Below are positions 9,185 through 18,409 of a stretch of DNA of 64,000 bases, in pieces. Below the pieces are notes generated by a model. The model was not told the DNA's origin. It was given only the letters and a program-made list of their open reading frames with translations, and did no database searches. Both the position numbers and the translations under genes were made by a program. Source of the stretch: Amycolatopsis dendrobii (GTDB lineage: Bacteria; Actinomycetota; Actinomycetes; Mycobacteriales; Pseudonocardiaceae); contig NZ_JACGZW010000004.1 in NCBI RefSeq assembly GCF_014145675.1, positions 124,001-188,000 on the forward strand, written 5' to 3'. Position 1 is the stretch's first letter, and each line of letters begins with the position of its first letter.

Positions 9185-10919
9185 CCTGCTCTTCCGCCTC
9201 TTCGCGGTAACCGCGGCCATCGCGGTGTGTGCCATCGCCGCCACCGCCTGGCTGGCCTCCCGGACCACTTCCGGTGCCATCGAACGGGAACAGGGCCAGC
9301 TCTTCGCCGACGACGGCACGATCTACCAGGCCCTCCTTTCGTACGCGGCCACCCATCCGACCTGGTCCGGAGCGACCAGAACAATCAGTGACTACGCGGA
9401 GAAAACCGGCCGTAAAATCGTCCTGACCACCCCGCAGGGAAAGCTGATCGCGAGTTCGGAACAGAATCCGGGCACACTCCCGCCGCAGCCGTCCGCGGTC
9501 ATCGATCCGTTGGCGGTCGACACCCGGCTGGGCGTCAAATCCACCCCGGACCGCATCGACCCCGACGCGGTCGGCCCGTACAAACTCCCCGCCGACGAAC
9601 GCGAGGAGCTCCAGGAAATTGCCGACAAGGTCCTGTCCTGCACCCAGCGCAGAACCGGCCTCGGCAGCCTGGAAATCTCCCCGAGCGGCCACCCGCGGGT
9701 CATCGCCCCGGCAGGCACCGCCCAATGCGGCACCGCTCTGCTCGAACGCCCGACCGAGACCGAGCGAGCCGCCCTGGCCAAGCTGTCCGGCCTGATCGAC
9801 GCCTGTCTCGGCCGCAACGACAGCACGGTCCCGGTAGCCAAACTGGGTCTGTTGTGGACCTTCGACGGCCCGGTCGTGCAGGCCACCGACCAGACGATCA
9901 CCAACTGCGTGACCTCGGCCCGCAAAGAGCAGCTGACCCCCTTCGTAGCCCCCGCGGCCTGGCTCTACATCACCGAAAAGGGCACCGACCAGCCGCCGAC
10001 CGGCTTCACCCTCTCCCCGGAAAACCGCACGAAACTGGTCGCCGTCACCGCTGCGATCCTGCTGCTGACGGTCATCGTCACCGCACTGGCGTCGATCCGC
10101 CTGATCCGCCCTCTTCGCGCGTTGACCGGCGCGGCCCAGCGCCTGAAAGCCGGCGAGACGGGCGCCAGGGTCCGGGTCAAAGGCAAGGACGAGATCGCCC
10201 GGCTGGCCACCGCGTTCAACGAGATGGCGCGGGCAAGGGAAGAGCTGGAGAACGCCCGCAAAGCGATGGTCAGCGACGTCGCGCACGAACTGCGCACCCC
10301 GCTGGCCACCATCCGAGGCTGGCTGGAAGCGGCGCAGGACGGCATCAGCCAGTTCGACGACGAACTGGTCGCCTCCCTGCTGGAAGAGGCGGTCCACTTG
10401 CAGCACATCGTGGACGACCTGCAAGACCTGGCCCTGGCCGACGCCGGAGCGCTGCGCGTCCACCCCGAACCCGTCGACGCCAACACCCTGCTCGCCCACC
10501 TCGCCGCCGCGCACGCCCCGCGCGCCGAATCCGCCGACGTCCGGTTGTCCGTCCCGCCCATGGAAAACCCGGCCATCACCGCGGATCCCGTGCGCTTGCG
10601 CCAAGTCCTGGACAACCTGGTCTCGAACGCGATCCGCCACACCCCGCCCGGCGGTTCGGTCACCGTCACCGCGAAGCAAGTCGAGAACGACGCGATCTTC
10701 GAAGTAACCGATACTGGCACCGGTATCGCCCCCGAGGATCTGCCCCGGGTTTTCGACCGTTTCTGGCGCGCGGATCCTTCCCGAAGCCGAGTGTCCGGCG
10801 GCAGCGGGCTAGGCCTGGCAATCGTCCGGAAACTAGCCGAAGCTCACGGCGGCGAAGTCACCGCCACCAGCACCCCCGGGCACGGCACCACCTTCACTCT
10901 GCGATTCCCCCGGGAGTAG
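9174..10919 (+). CDS. Sensor histidine kinase
   Basis: 581 aa membrane kinase partner of the preceding regulator. TM1 about residues 8-28, a large extracytoplasmic sensor of ~255 residues, TM2 about 286-308, HAMP, HisKA with phospho-His371 in DVAHELRTPL, and an ATPase domain with NLVSNAIRHT, DTGTGI and GGSGLGLAI. The sensor region shows no domain I recognise. Confidence 0.93.
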   Translation: MPRSLLFRLFAVTAAIAVCAIAATAWLASRTTSGAIEREQGQLFADDGTIYQALLSYAATHPTWSGATRTISDYAEKTGRKIVLTTPQGKLIASSEQNPGTLPPQPSAVIDPLAVDTRLGVKSTPDRIDPDAVGPYKLPADEREELQEIADKVLSCTQRRTGLGSLEISPSGHPRVIAPAGTAQCGTALLERPTETERAALAKLSGLIDACLGRNDSTVPVAKLGLLWTFDGPVVQATDQTITNCVTSARKEQLTPFVAPAAWLYITEKGTDQPPTGFTLSPENRTKLVAVTAAILLLTVIVTALASIRLIRPLRALTGAAQRLKAGETGARVRVKGKDEIARLATAFNEMARAREELENARKAMVSDVAHELRTPLATIRGWLEAAQDGISQFDDELVASLLEEAVHLQHIVDDLQDLALADAGALRVHPEPVDANTLLAHLAAAHAPRAESADVRLSVPPMENPAITADPVRLRQVLDNLVSNAIRHTPPGGSVTVTAKQVENDAIFEVTDTGTGIAPEDLPRVFDRFWRADPSRSRVSGGSGLGLAIVRKLAEAHGGEVTATSTPGHGTTFTLRFPRE

Positions 10920-10952
10920 CGCTGGCTGGCGTTTCTCGGCAATGCTGGGTGC

Positions 10953-11786
10953 GTGGAGTACGCGTCCCGAGCGCCGAGGCCGCCGCTGGACGGGCTGATC
11001 GACGACCTCTACTGCCTGGCGGGCACGCCGCCGTACGCCCGGCTGACGTTGCCACCGGCGCCTTCCGCGCTGCTCATCGTCAATCTCGGCGCGCCGTTCC
11101 GGATCCGCACCGATCTCGAGACAGCCGAGTACGCCGACGGCTGCGTGATCACCATGCCGACTCGCGCGTACGAATTCGGCTACCCGCCCGAGACTTGTTC
11201 CGTCGGCGTGCACTTCAAACCATGGGGCCTGGCACCGTTCCTGCCGATGCCCGCAGCCGAACTGTGCGACCGGCCGGTGACGATAGAACAGGTCTGGGGC
11301 CGACCCGCCATCGCGGAACTGCGCGACCGGCTAGCTACGGCGACCGGACCGCACGAAATGCTGGCGCTTCTCGAAGATGAACTGATGCGACGGCTGACCG
11401 ATACCGCTGGCTTGGGCCTGGTCCGCCACACGAGCAGCATCATCGCGGCGACCAGCGGCGCGGTAGCGATCGGCGCTCTGAGCGAGGCCGCCGGGGTCAG
11501 CAGCACCCACTTGGCACAACGGTTCAAGGCGCTCGTCGGCGTCACCCCGAAGCGCTTGGCCCGCACCCACCGCTTCACCGCCACCGTGTTCGCGATCGAC
11601 CTCGCCGGACCGATCGACTGGGGCGACCTCGCCGGTCGCGCGGGCTACTTCGACCAGGCCCACTTCGGCCACGAGTTCCGGGCGTTCACCGGTTTCACGC
11701 CGACCCAGTACCTCGAAGTCCGGCGGCGGTTCCGGCGCGAACATCCCGGCCACACCCTGGACGGCTGGCCGCTGCCCGCCGATTGA
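10953..11786 (+). CDS. AraC-family transcriptional regulator
   Basis: 277 aa. The N-terminal cupin-like sensory region (DUF6597 type: YARLTLPPAP, GVHFKPWG) is followed by a C-terminal double HTH (AAGVSSTHLAQRFKALVG, then FDQAHFGHEFRAFTG). GTG start. No obvious regulated partner except possibly the reductase-like gene downstream. Confidence 0.85.
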   Translation: MEYASRAPRPPLDGLIDDLYCLAGTPPYARLTLPPAPSALLIVNLGAPFRIRTDLETAEYADGCVITMPTRAYEFGYPPETCSVGVHFKPWGLAPFLPMPAAELCDRPVTIEQVWGRPAIAELRDRLATATGPHEMLALLEDELMRRLTDTAGLGLVRHTSSIIAATSGAVAIGALSEAAGVSSTHLAQRFKALVGVTPKRLARTHRFTATVFAIDLAGPIDWGDLAGRAGYFDQAHFGHEFRAFTGFTPTQYLEVRRRFRREHPGHTLDGWPLPAD

Positions 11787-11852
11787 TTTCTTACAAGAGC
11801 GACCGCGCGCGACCGGCTAATTTGGGGCCACCTGAAGCAGAGGAGAACCCCC

Positions 11853-12431
11853 GTGGGCAAGGTCGTCATGTACAGCTCGGTGTCGGCGGACGGCTTCATC
11901 GCCGACGAAAACGACCAGCCCGGTCCGCTGTTCGACTGGCTGACCAGCGGCGACGTCCCGCTGGACGAGAGCGGCGTACTGAAGGTGTCGCAGGCCTCGT
12001 ACGACTACACCCGCTCGTACTGGGACCGGATCGGAGCGACCGTCGCGGGCCGCCACGTCTTCGACCTGACCGACGGCTGGGACGGGAAACCGCCGAGCGG
12101 GATCGACCATGTGGTCGTCGTGACCCACCGCCCAGCACCCGAAGGCTGGGACCCCCAGGCGCCGTTCCACTTCGTCGACGGCGTCAAGGCGGCCGTGGCC
12201 AAGGCACAAGAACTCGCGGGCGACCGCGTTGTCGAGATCGCGGCCGGCGACGTCGGCGGTCAAGCACTAGCCGCGGGCCTGGTCGACGAGGTGCGCATGG
12301 ACGTGGTGCCGGTGGTCTTCGGATCCGGCAAGCGCTACTTCGGCTCAGTCACCGCACAGCACCTGCTGGAGAACCCCGACGCGGTTCAGGGCGACCGGGT
12401 GCTGCACCTGCGCTATCAGGTGCGTCGCTGA
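11853..12431 (+). CDS. Dihydrofolate-reductase-family protein (RibD C-terminal type)
   Basis: 192 aa. The N-terminal VVMYSSVSADGFIAD and later GDVGGQALAAGLVDEVRMDVVP pattern is typical of the RibD C-terminal/DHFR-like family of NADPH-dependent reductases. The physiological substrate of these stand-alone members is generally unknown. A second, diverged family member lies at 18406-18996. Confidence 0.85.
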   Translation: MGKVVMYSSVSADGFIADENDQPGPLFDWLTSGDVPLDESGVLKVSQASYDYTRSYWDRIGATVAGRHVFDLTDGWDGKPPSGIDHVVVVTHRPAPEGWDPQAPFHFVDGVKAAVAKAQELAGDRVVEIAAGDVGGQALAAGLVDEVRMDVVPVVFGSGKRYFGSVTAQHLLENPDAVQGDRVLHLRYQVRR

Positions 12432-12437
12432 CCGATC

Positions 12438-12468
12438 GCGCGGAGAGGCCGGTCCAGCCTCTCCGCGC
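12438..12468. terminator. Bidirectional terminator
   Basis: Perfect 12-bp inverted repeat (GCGCGGAGAGGC / GCCTCTCCGCGC) with a 7-base loop between convergent genes (DHFR-like and peroxiredoxin). Confidence 0.75.
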
Positions 12469-12481
12469 CGCGGGAAGCAAC

Positions 12482-12958
12482 TCAGGCGGAAATCCCCAGA
12501 TCCCGGATCAGCTTCGCCACGTGCCCGGTAGCCCGCACGTTGTAGGCGGCCTTGGCGATCTTCCCCTCCGCGTCCACGATGAACGTAGAGCGGATCACGC
12601 CCTGCACGATCCTCCCGTAATTCTTCTTCTCCCCGAACGCGCCCCACGCGGACAGCACTTCTTTGTCCACATCGGACAGCAGCGGGAAGGTCAGCTTCTC
12701 CGCCTCGACGAACTTGGCCAGCTTCTCCGGCTTGTCCGGCGAAATCCCCAGAACCTGATACCCCGCGTCGTTCAGCTCCGCGAGATTGTCCCGGAAATCG
12801 CAGGCCTGCTTGGTGCATCCGGGCGTGCCCGCGGCCGGGTAGAAGTACACCACCACGGCCTGGCCGCGGAAGTCGCTGAGCGAGACGTTCTTGCCGGTGC
12901 TGTCCGGCAGGGTGAATCCGGGCGCTTCGTCGCCCACGGCAAGTCGCTGGTCGGTCAT
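12482..12958 (-). CDS. bcp: Thioredoxin-dependent peroxiredoxin (BCP/PrxQ type)
   Basis: 158 aa thiol peroxidase that reduces hydroperoxides. Peroxidatic Cys48 in AGTPGCTKQACDFRD, with Cys53 five residues on, the usual PrxQ resolving position. Cytoplasmic. ATG start. Confidence 0.92.
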   Translation of the reverse strand: MTDQRLAVGDEAPGFTLPDSTGKNVSLSDFRGQAVVVYFYPAAGTPGCTKQACDFRDNLAELNDAGYQVLGISPDKPEKLAKFVEAEKLTFPLLSDVDKEVLSAWGAFGEKKNYGRIVQGVIRSTFIVDAEGKIAKAAYNVRATGHVAKLIRDLGISA

Positions 12959-12973
12959 GGGGACGAGAGTAAT

Positions 12974-13513
12974 TCAGGCGTCTCCGCAATACGTGACGAC
13001 GGCGGGCTCACCAGTGCTCGGCCGCACCTGCACGGCCATCCGGGCACTGTCGGCCGGCACCGCGAAAGCGAGCGTGACCTGCGTAGACCGGCCCGGCATC
13101 AGGTCTTTCCCGGCGTCGGAAACGCCGCCAAGGCCCTGCGTGGCGTCCACGATCTGCTTCGCCGGCTTCCCGGCGACCGTCGCGGTGACCGACAGCGCGG
13201 AAACCCGGTACGGATCGGTGCCGTTGTTCGTGACCTGGATGTAGAACGCCGCCGCACGAGCACTGCGGGGATACGCGGCCGGGCTCGGCTGGAAGGACTG
13301 CGGGGCCGACAGCGAGACCGTGATCCCGCTGGCGAAGCGATGGTTGGCGCCGAACTGCAGGTCGCCGGAGGCCTGCGCGGCCGCGGGCTGCGCCGCCGGG
13401 TTGCCGACGCCCATCGCGGCGGAGCCTTCCCGAGCGTTGACGCCGCCGCAGGCTGCCACGGAGAACAGCAGGCAGGCGGTCATCAGCAGTTTCGGGGTGC
13501 GCGGGGGCGCCAT
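12974..13513 (-). CDS. Secreted lipoprotein, DUF4352-like
   Basis: 179 aa. A signal peptide ends in a lipobox (FSVAAC, Cys about residue 20), followed by a low-complexity linker and an Ig-like beta domain with the FYIQVTNNGTDPYRV pattern seen in DUF4352-type proteins. The ATG at 13513 was chosen because it gives the lipoprotein signal; the longer frame does not. Likely membrane-anchored on the outer face; role unknown. Confidence 0.75.
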   Translation of the reverse strand: MAPPRTPKLLMTACLLFSVAACGGVNAREGSAAMGVGNPAAQPAAAQASGDLQFGANHRFASGITVSLSAPQSFQPSPAAYPRSARAAAFYIQVTNNGTDPYRVSALSVTATVAGKPAKQIVDATQGLGGVSDAGKDLMPGRSTQVTLAFAVPADSARMAVQVRPSTGEPAVVTYCGDA

Positions 13514-13710
13514 CGCGGGGGTACTCCAGTCGGGGTGGGGCGGTGTGCCGTTCGGCGTAGTTGCCGGGCGGACCCGCTCCACTCTGGCGGCACTAATGCC
13601 GTCACGGTGCGGAAGACGCGGACCTGGTGTACACCCGTGGCCGATCCGTGATCGAAAGAGCACGGGGGGTGACAGTCGTCACCTCGATGTCAACAGACGC
13701 AGGTCGGGAT

Positions 13711-13893
13711 TCAGACCGCGAACGCGAACAACAGGATGAACACCGCGACCCCCGCGCCCCAGGCGACCATGAGCCAGCCGAAATCGCGCACCGGGTCGAC
13801 CGCGCGGCTTTCCTCGCCGGGGATGTACACGCCGCGGTTTTCGAACCAGTCCGCGCATTTGCGCAGGATCCGCAGCGGATTGCGTTCCGGCAC
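13711..13893 (-). CDS. Small membrane protein, about 60 aa
   Basis: A basic N-terminal segment (NPLRILRKCADWFENRGVYIPG) and one C-terminal membrane helix (LMVAWGAGVAVFILLFAFAV). The GTG at 13893 is preferred over 13902 because a GGGGAGG ribosome-binding site lies 8 bases upstream of it. Small proteins of this shape are common in actinomycetes; function unknown. Confidence 0.55.
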   Translation of the reverse strand: MPERNPLRILRKCADWFENRGVYIPGEESRAVDPVRDFGWLMVAWGAGVAVFILLFAFAV

Positions 13894-13924
13894 GGCCCAC
13901 ACCTCCCCGATGTCCGGGCCCAGC

Positions 13925-14800
13925 CTACGGGTTCGCGGCGGCTTCGCGGCCGTCGAGCCCGGCGATGCGCACGGCGAGTTCGACGAACGAGCGGACCAGC
14001 GGCGGCGTCGAGTCCTCGCGCCAGGCGACCACGAGCTGGCTCGGCGGGCAGCCGGCGAGCGGGACTGTCGTGACGCCTTCGGGAAACGAGTGCGCGAGCG
14101 GCGCGAGCCCGACGGTTCCGTTCCACAGCACGGCTTGCAGGCATTCGTGCACCGTCCGTACGACCGGGCCGCCGGTTCCGCCGCCGCTCCAGAACGCCTG
14201 CCACTGCGGGTCGGTGCCGTCCGGGAACCGGAACCACGTCCGGTCGGCGAGGTCCTCGCGGCGCACCTCGTCGCGTCCGGCCAGCGGATCGTCCGCGCGC
14301 AGGACGACGCCCATCGGGTCGGAGCGCAGCACGTGCGTGCGGATTCCGGTGGTGTCGAACGGAATCCGGGTGAGCGCGACGTCCACGAGCCCGGCGCGCA
14401 GGCCGGTGGTCGGGTCGGTGAGATCGGCCTCTCGGACGCTGATCCGCACGCCGGGATGCCGTTCGCGGAATTCGCCCGCGAGCCGGATCCCGACCGGTTC
14501 CGAGCTGTCGGCGAGGGTGCCGAGCGTGAGCGTTCCCGCTCCGGCCGCCGCGGCGACCTTCGCGCGGACCTGGTCCGCGCCTTCGAGCAGGGTGCGGGCC
14601 TCGTCGTAGAGCGCTGTTCCGGCGGCGGTGAGCGCGACCCCGGCCGGTGAACGCTCCAGCAGGATCGCGCCGAGGTCGGTTTCGAGCTGTTTGATCGCGC
14701 GGCTCAGCGGCGGCTGGGTCATGTGCAGCCGCGCAGCCGCCCGGCCGAAGTGGCGTTCCTCGGCGACCGCGACGAAGTACCGGAGCGAACGGAGATCCAC
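13925..14800 (-). CDS. LysR-family transcriptional regulator
   Basis: 291 aa. N-terminal HTH (LRSLRYFVAVAEERHFGRAA, TQPPLSRAIKQLE) and a periplasmic-binding-protein-like effector domain. GTG start chosen just before DLRSLRYF, the normal LysR N-terminus. Divergent from the MBL-fold gene at 14917, its likely target. Confidence 0.9.
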   Translation of the reverse strand: MDLRSLRYFVAVAEERHFGRAAARLHMTQPPLSRAIKQLETDLGAILLERSPAGVALTAAGTALYDEARTLLEGADQVRAKVAAAAGAGTLTLGTLADSSEPVGIRLAGEFRERHPGVRISVREADLTDPTTGLRAGLVDVALTRIPFDTTGIRTHVLRSDPMGVVLRADDPLAGRDEVRREDLADRTWFRFPDGTDPQWQAFWSGGGTGGPVVRTVHECLQAVLWNGTVGLAPLAHSFPEGVTTVPLAGCPPSQLVVAWREDSTPPLVRSFVELAVRIAGLDGREAAANP

Positions 14801-14811
14801 AACCAGCGACA

Positions 14812-14826
14812 ATACCCGCGCGGTAT
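14812..14826. promoter_or_regulatory. Candidate LysR binding site
   Basis: ATACC-N5-GGTAT dyad containing the LysR T-N11-A core (TACCCGCGCGGTA), located just upstream of the LysR start in the gap shared with the MBL gene. Confidence 0.5.
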
Positions 14827-14916
14827 CGGGAAAAGCGGATCGGTCTTGGACACCGTGCGGGCCCGGCGCTGGACTGGAACCGTCACTGATCCCGCACTTG
14901 TCGAGGAGCCCCGGCG

Positions 14917-15816
14917 ATGGCCGACTACCCATATCCCGATCCCGTCGTGCAGACCGCACAGGTGCGCGAACTCGCCCGCGACCTCGTCGTGGTCCCGAAC
15001 CAGGGCGTGCAGCTGGTGCCGAACGTCGGGGTCATCGGCGGGACGCATTCCGTGCTCGTCGTCGAGACCGGCATGGGGCCGAGCAACGCGGAAACCGTGC
15101 TGAACTTCGCGACCGAGTATGCGCGCGGACGCCGGATTTACTTGACCACCACGCATTTCCACCCCGAGCACGCGTTCGGCGCCCAGACTTTCGCCGGTGC
15201 CGCGACCTACCTGGTCAACCGCGCCCAGGCGACCGACCTCGCCGAGAAAGGCCCCGGTTACCTGCGGATGTTCCGCGGTCTGGGGGAGCCGGTCGCGCGC
15301 GAGCTGGAGGGCGTCGAACTGCCGGCCCCCGACGTCGTCTACGACTCAGCGCACGACCTCGACCTCGGCGGTCGCGTCGTGCAGCTGCGCGCGACCGGCC
15401 GCGCGCACAGCAAGGGCGACCAGGTCGTCACGGTCCCGGACGCGGGCGTGCTGTTCACCGGCGACCTCGCCGAGACTGGCCAGTTCGCGATCTTCCCGTG
15501 GTTCCCGCCGCACGACACCGACGTGTCCGGGATCCGCTGGATCGAGGTCATGCGGAAGCTTTCGGAGCAGCGCCCGGAAATCGTCGTGCCCGGCCACGGC
15601 GACATCAGCGGTCCGGAACTGCTCGACGACCTGCGTGCCTACCTCGAACTGCTGCGCGACGAGACCTGGCGGCGCCGCGATTCAGGGATGGCCGAGGCGA
15701 CCGTGATCGCGGAAGTGCGGGACGAGCTGATCAAGCGGCATCCGGAGTGGGAAGGCCGAGAGTGGATCGACACTGCGGTGGCATGCCTGTGCGCGGAGCA
15801 CGTCAGTCACGCTTGA
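14917..15816 (+). CDS. MBL-fold metallo-hydrolase
   Basis: 299 aa. Metal site THFHPEHAFG (a HxHxxH variant with Glu), then GDLAETG and VPGHGDI. The HFHPEH form differs from the usual HxHxDH and is seen in cyclase/quinoprotein-relay-type subgroups. Substrate unknown. Its end overlaps the convergent TetR gene by 14 bp. Confidence 0.82.
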   Translation: MADYPYPDPVVQTAQVRELARDLVVVPNQGVQLVPNVGVIGGTHSVLVVETGMGPSNAETVLNFATEYARGRRIYLTTTHFHPEHAFGAQTFAGAATYLVNRAQATDLAEKGPGYLRMFRGLGEPVARELEGVELPAPDVVYDSAHDLDLGGRVVQLRATGRAHSKGDQVVTVPDAGVLFTGDLAETGQFAIFPWFPPHDTDVSGIRWIEVMRKLSEQRPEIVVPGHGDISGPELLDDLRAYLELLRDETWRRRDSGMAEATVIAEVRDELIKRHPEWEGREWIDTAVACLCAEHVSHA

Positions 15817-16402
15817 GCAGCGGCGCGAGCGTCGTGACGATGGCCTGCCTGGTCGCTTCGGCTCGCTGTTCGGGCGTCAGTTCGTCGGAACGGTCGAGCA
15901 TGGCCTGAGACGCTCCGCGCACCGCGCCGGCGAACGCGCCGGTCAACGCGGCGGCGGTGAGGTCGTCGAGTTCTTCGGGGAAGGCTTCGGCGAGGATTTC
16001 GGCGATCCGGCGCTCGGCGTTGAACTGGATGTGCAGCGCCCGGCCCTGGATCGCGGGCACGGTCTGGAGCAGCCGCATCCGCAACGGGGTCAGCTTGCCG
16101 ATGATGTCGTTGCTGACCTCGCCGCCGTCGGCGAGGACGCGGACCAGCAGGTCGATCGGCCGGTCGTCCGGGGCGCGGTTCGCGAGGGCGCCGAGCAACG
16201 CTTGGACCCGGCTTTCGGCGTCCGGGAACAGCAATTCTTCCTTGCTGGCGAAGTAGCTGAAGAACGTGCGCGTGCCGATCTCGGCGGCTGCGGCGATGTC
16301 GGCGATCGTCGTCTCGTCGTAGCCGTTGCGCTCGAATAGGTCCATGGCCGCGTCGATGAGAGCCTGGCGAGTGCGGGCACGCTTGCGTTCACGGAGCGAC
16401 AT
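15803..16402 (-). CDS. TetR-family transcriptional regulator
   Basis: 199 aa. HTH with TIADIAAAAEIGTRTFFSYF and FASKEELL is typical. Divergent from an FAD monooxygenase with two palindromes in the gap, so it probably represses that gene and itself. The ATG at 16402 begins at the family's usual N-terminus; the open frame further upstream is antisense to the monooxygenase. Confidence 0.88.
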   Translation of the reverse strand: MSLRERKRARTRQALIDAAMDLFERNGYDETTIADIAAAAEIGTRTFFSYFASKEELLFPDAESRVQALLGALANRAPDDRPIDLLVRVLADGGEVSNDIIGKLTPLRMRLLQTVPAIQGRALHIQFNAERRIAEILAEAFPEELDDLTAAALTGAFAGAVRGASQAMLDRSDELTPEQRAEATRQAIVTTLAPLLKRD

Positions 16403-16421
16403 GCCGCGATCATACGGCAGT

Positions 16422-16461
16422 GAGTGCAAACAAGCACTCGTTGCAAATCTGCACTGAGTGC
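16422..16461. promoter_or_regulatory. Putative TetR operators
   Basis: Two dyads in the TetR/monooxygenase gap: GAGTGC-N6-GCACTC (16422-16439) and GCACT-N-AGTGC (16451-16461). Both use the same GAGTGC/GCACT half-site, which supports a shared regulator. Confidence 0.6.
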
Positions 16462-16477
16462 GGTTATCTTCGGACGC

Positions 16478-17542
16478 ATGACTCGTGACGTGCTCGTGTG
16501 CGGTGCCGGGATCGCTGGCTCGACCCTCGCGTTCTGGCTGGCGCGCAACGGTTTCCGGCCGACCGTCGTGGAACGGGCGGCTGGGCAGCGCAGCAGCGGC
16601 AACCCGGTGGACGTCCGCGCGGGCGCGATGGAGGTGGCCGACGCGATGGGCGTCGTGCCGCGGTTGCGCGAAGTCGCGACGCACGCGAAGCGGCTGCGGG
16701 TGCTCAACGCGCGCGGGCGTTCGGTGGCCACGGTGCGAATGGCGGTGCGCAAGGAGATCGAGGTTCCGCGAGCCGATCTCGCCGCTGCGCTGTACGAATC
16801 CGCGCGTGACGACGCTGAAATCCTCTTCGGCGACACCGTCACCGCGTTGCAGCAGGACGACGGTGGGGTCGACGTCACCTTCGAGCACGCTGCTCCGCGC
16901 CGGTTCGACCTGGTGATCGGTGCGGACGGCGTGCACTCGGCGGTGCGGCGGCTCGTGTTCGGCGCTGAGGAGAAGTTCGTCCGGCACGCCGGGCTGTACG
17001 TCGGGACAGTGTCGCTTGGCGAGCCGTCCGACTATCCGGAGGACGTGGTCCTGCTGAACACCCCGGGCAGGCTCGTCGCGATCCATCCGGTGCGGGGAAA
17101 CTCCGGCGTCGCGTTCATCTTCCGCGCGCCGGATCCCGGGCAGGGCAAGGAAATCGTGTCCGCCGCCTACCGGGGTCTCGGCTGGCGGGTCCCGGAGTTG
17201 CTGGCCCGTTTCGAAGCGGCGGACGACGTGTTCTTCGACGCGGTCGCCGTGGTCGATCCGCCTCGCTGGTCTCGCGGCCGGGTCGCTCTGGTCGGCGACG
17301 CCGCTTCCTGTGTCTCCCTGCTCGGCGACGGTTCGAGCCTCGCGATCGTCGGCGCGCACACCCTGGCCGCGGCGCTCGCTGAAGGCGCACCCGCCGAGGC
17401 GTTCGCGCGCTACGAGGCGGCCCATCGAGCGCGCGTGAAACCCAAGCAGCGAGGGGTCCGGACGGCGGCATCGATGCTGGTCCCGCGCACGAAGCGGGGC
17501 CTGACGGTCCGCAACCTCGCGGCCCGGCTGCTGCCCGGCTGA
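16478..17542 (+). CDS. FAD-dependent monooxygenase
   Basis: 354 aa. The N-terminal dinucleotide fold is GAGIAGSTLAFWLARNG, the second motif VIGADGVHSAVRR (DG motif), and the third GRVALVGDAASC (GD motif). This is the class A flavin hydroxylase family (PHBH fold), often acting on aromatic compounds or antibiotics. Start ATG at 16478, at the beginning of the FAD fold. Divergent TetR suggests inducible detoxification. Confidence 0.88.
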   Translation: MTRDVLVCGAGIAGSTLAFWLARNGFRPTVVERAAGQRSSGNPVDVRAGAMEVADAMGVVPRLREVATHAKRLRVLNARGRSVATVRMAVRKEIEVPRADLAAALYESARDDAEILFGDTVTALQQDDGGVDVTFEHAAPRRFDLVIGADGVHSAVRRLVFGAEEKFVRHAGLYVGTVSLGEPSDYPEDVVLLNTPGRLVAIHPVRGNSGVAFIFRAPDPGQGKEIVSAAYRGLGWRVPELLARFEAADDVFFDAVAVVDPPRWSRGRVALVGDAASCVSLLGDGSSLAIVGAHTLAAALAEGAPAEAFARYEAAHRARVKPKQRGVRTAASMLVPRTKRGLTVRNLAARLLPG

Positions 17543-17562
17543 GTCGAGGCACAAAGAATTCC

Positions 17563-17590
17563 TTGACACGAATATTCGATGTGGTGAATA
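17563..17590 (+). promoter_or_regulatory. Promoter with operator for arsR-SRPBCC
   Basis: TTGACA (17563-17568), spacer 16, TGAATA (17585-17590). A perfect 10-bp palindrome CGAATATTCG sits in the spacer at 17569-17578, an arrangement expected for ArsR-type autorepression. Confidence 0.6.
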
Positions 17591-17599
17591 CTTTGCCGC

Positions 17600-18409
17600 A
17601 TGGACGGGATCGCCTCAGCACTCGCAGACACCACCAGGTGGCAGCTGGTCGAACTGCTCGCGCAGCGGCCGCGGTCGGTCGGCGAGCTGGCTGAGCTGAC
17701 CGGGCTGCGGCAGCCGCAGACGACCAAGCACCTGCAGACCCTCGCTCGCGCCGGCCTGGTCACCATGGCCCCGCTCGGGCAACGGCGGGTCTACGCGGCC
17801 GAAGTGGCTCCGCTGCGGGAATATGCGGACCAATTGCAGAAGCTGGCCGCGACGATCGAGGCGCACGCCGGGGAGCGCGACGTGCTCGACCGCTACCGCG
17901 CGGCGATCGAAGCCGACACCGCGGCCGCGGACCGGGATCGCTGGGCCGACGGCCGCGCGTTCTCCTTCGAACGTGCGCTTCCGGTGCCGCCGGAAACGGT
18001 CTGGCGGTACTGGACGGACGCCGGGCTGCTGGCGTCGTGGTGGGTCCCGCCGTCCCTGACTGTCACCGAGTGTGTCCTCGAACCGGAGCCGGGCGGGCGC
18101 GTCGTTCTCGTCTACCGCGACGCCGAAGGCACGTACCGCTCGGAAGGGCAGGTCCGGACCGCTCGCGAAACCGAGCGGCTCGAGTTCGACCTGTCGGTGC
18201 TGGACGCGGCCGGAGCCGTCGCGTTCAGCGGCCGCTACGACCTCGCCCTCGCCGCCGCGGCGAACGGCGGCACCCGGCTGCGGCTGGGTCTGGAGATCAG
18301 TGCGACGACCGTCGAGGCCGTGTCCGCCATCGCCGGAATCGAAACCGGCTGGGGACAGGTCCTCGACCACCTCACCGAAGTCATCACCCGAAAGGAAACC
18401 CAGTCATGA
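17600..18409 (+). CDS. ArsR-type HTH fused to SRPBCC (AHSA1) domain
   Basis: 269 aa. Residues 1-85 are a winged-helix ArsR domain (ALADTTRWQLVELLAQRP, LRQPQTTKHLQTLARAGL). After a linker, residues ~115-265 form an AHSA1/SRPBCC ligand-binding domain (PPETVWRYWTD, WWVPPSLTV). Such genes usually exist as two adjacent ORFs or as this fusion. The SRPBCC half may sense the small molecule that releases DNA. Coupled by ATGA to a DHFR-family gene. Confidence 0.85.
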   Translation: MDGIASALADTTRWQLVELLAQRPRSVGELAELTGLRQPQTTKHLQTLARAGLVTMAPLGQRRVYAAEVAPLREYADQLQKLAATIEAHAGERDVLDRYRAAIEADTAAADRDRWADGRAFSFERALPVPPETVWRYWTDAGLLASWWVPPSLTVTECVLEPEPGGRVVLVYRDAEGTYRSEGQVRTARETERLEFDLSVLDAAGAVAFSGRYDLALAAAANGGTRLRLGLEISATTVEAVSAIAGIETGWGQVLDHLTEVITRKETQS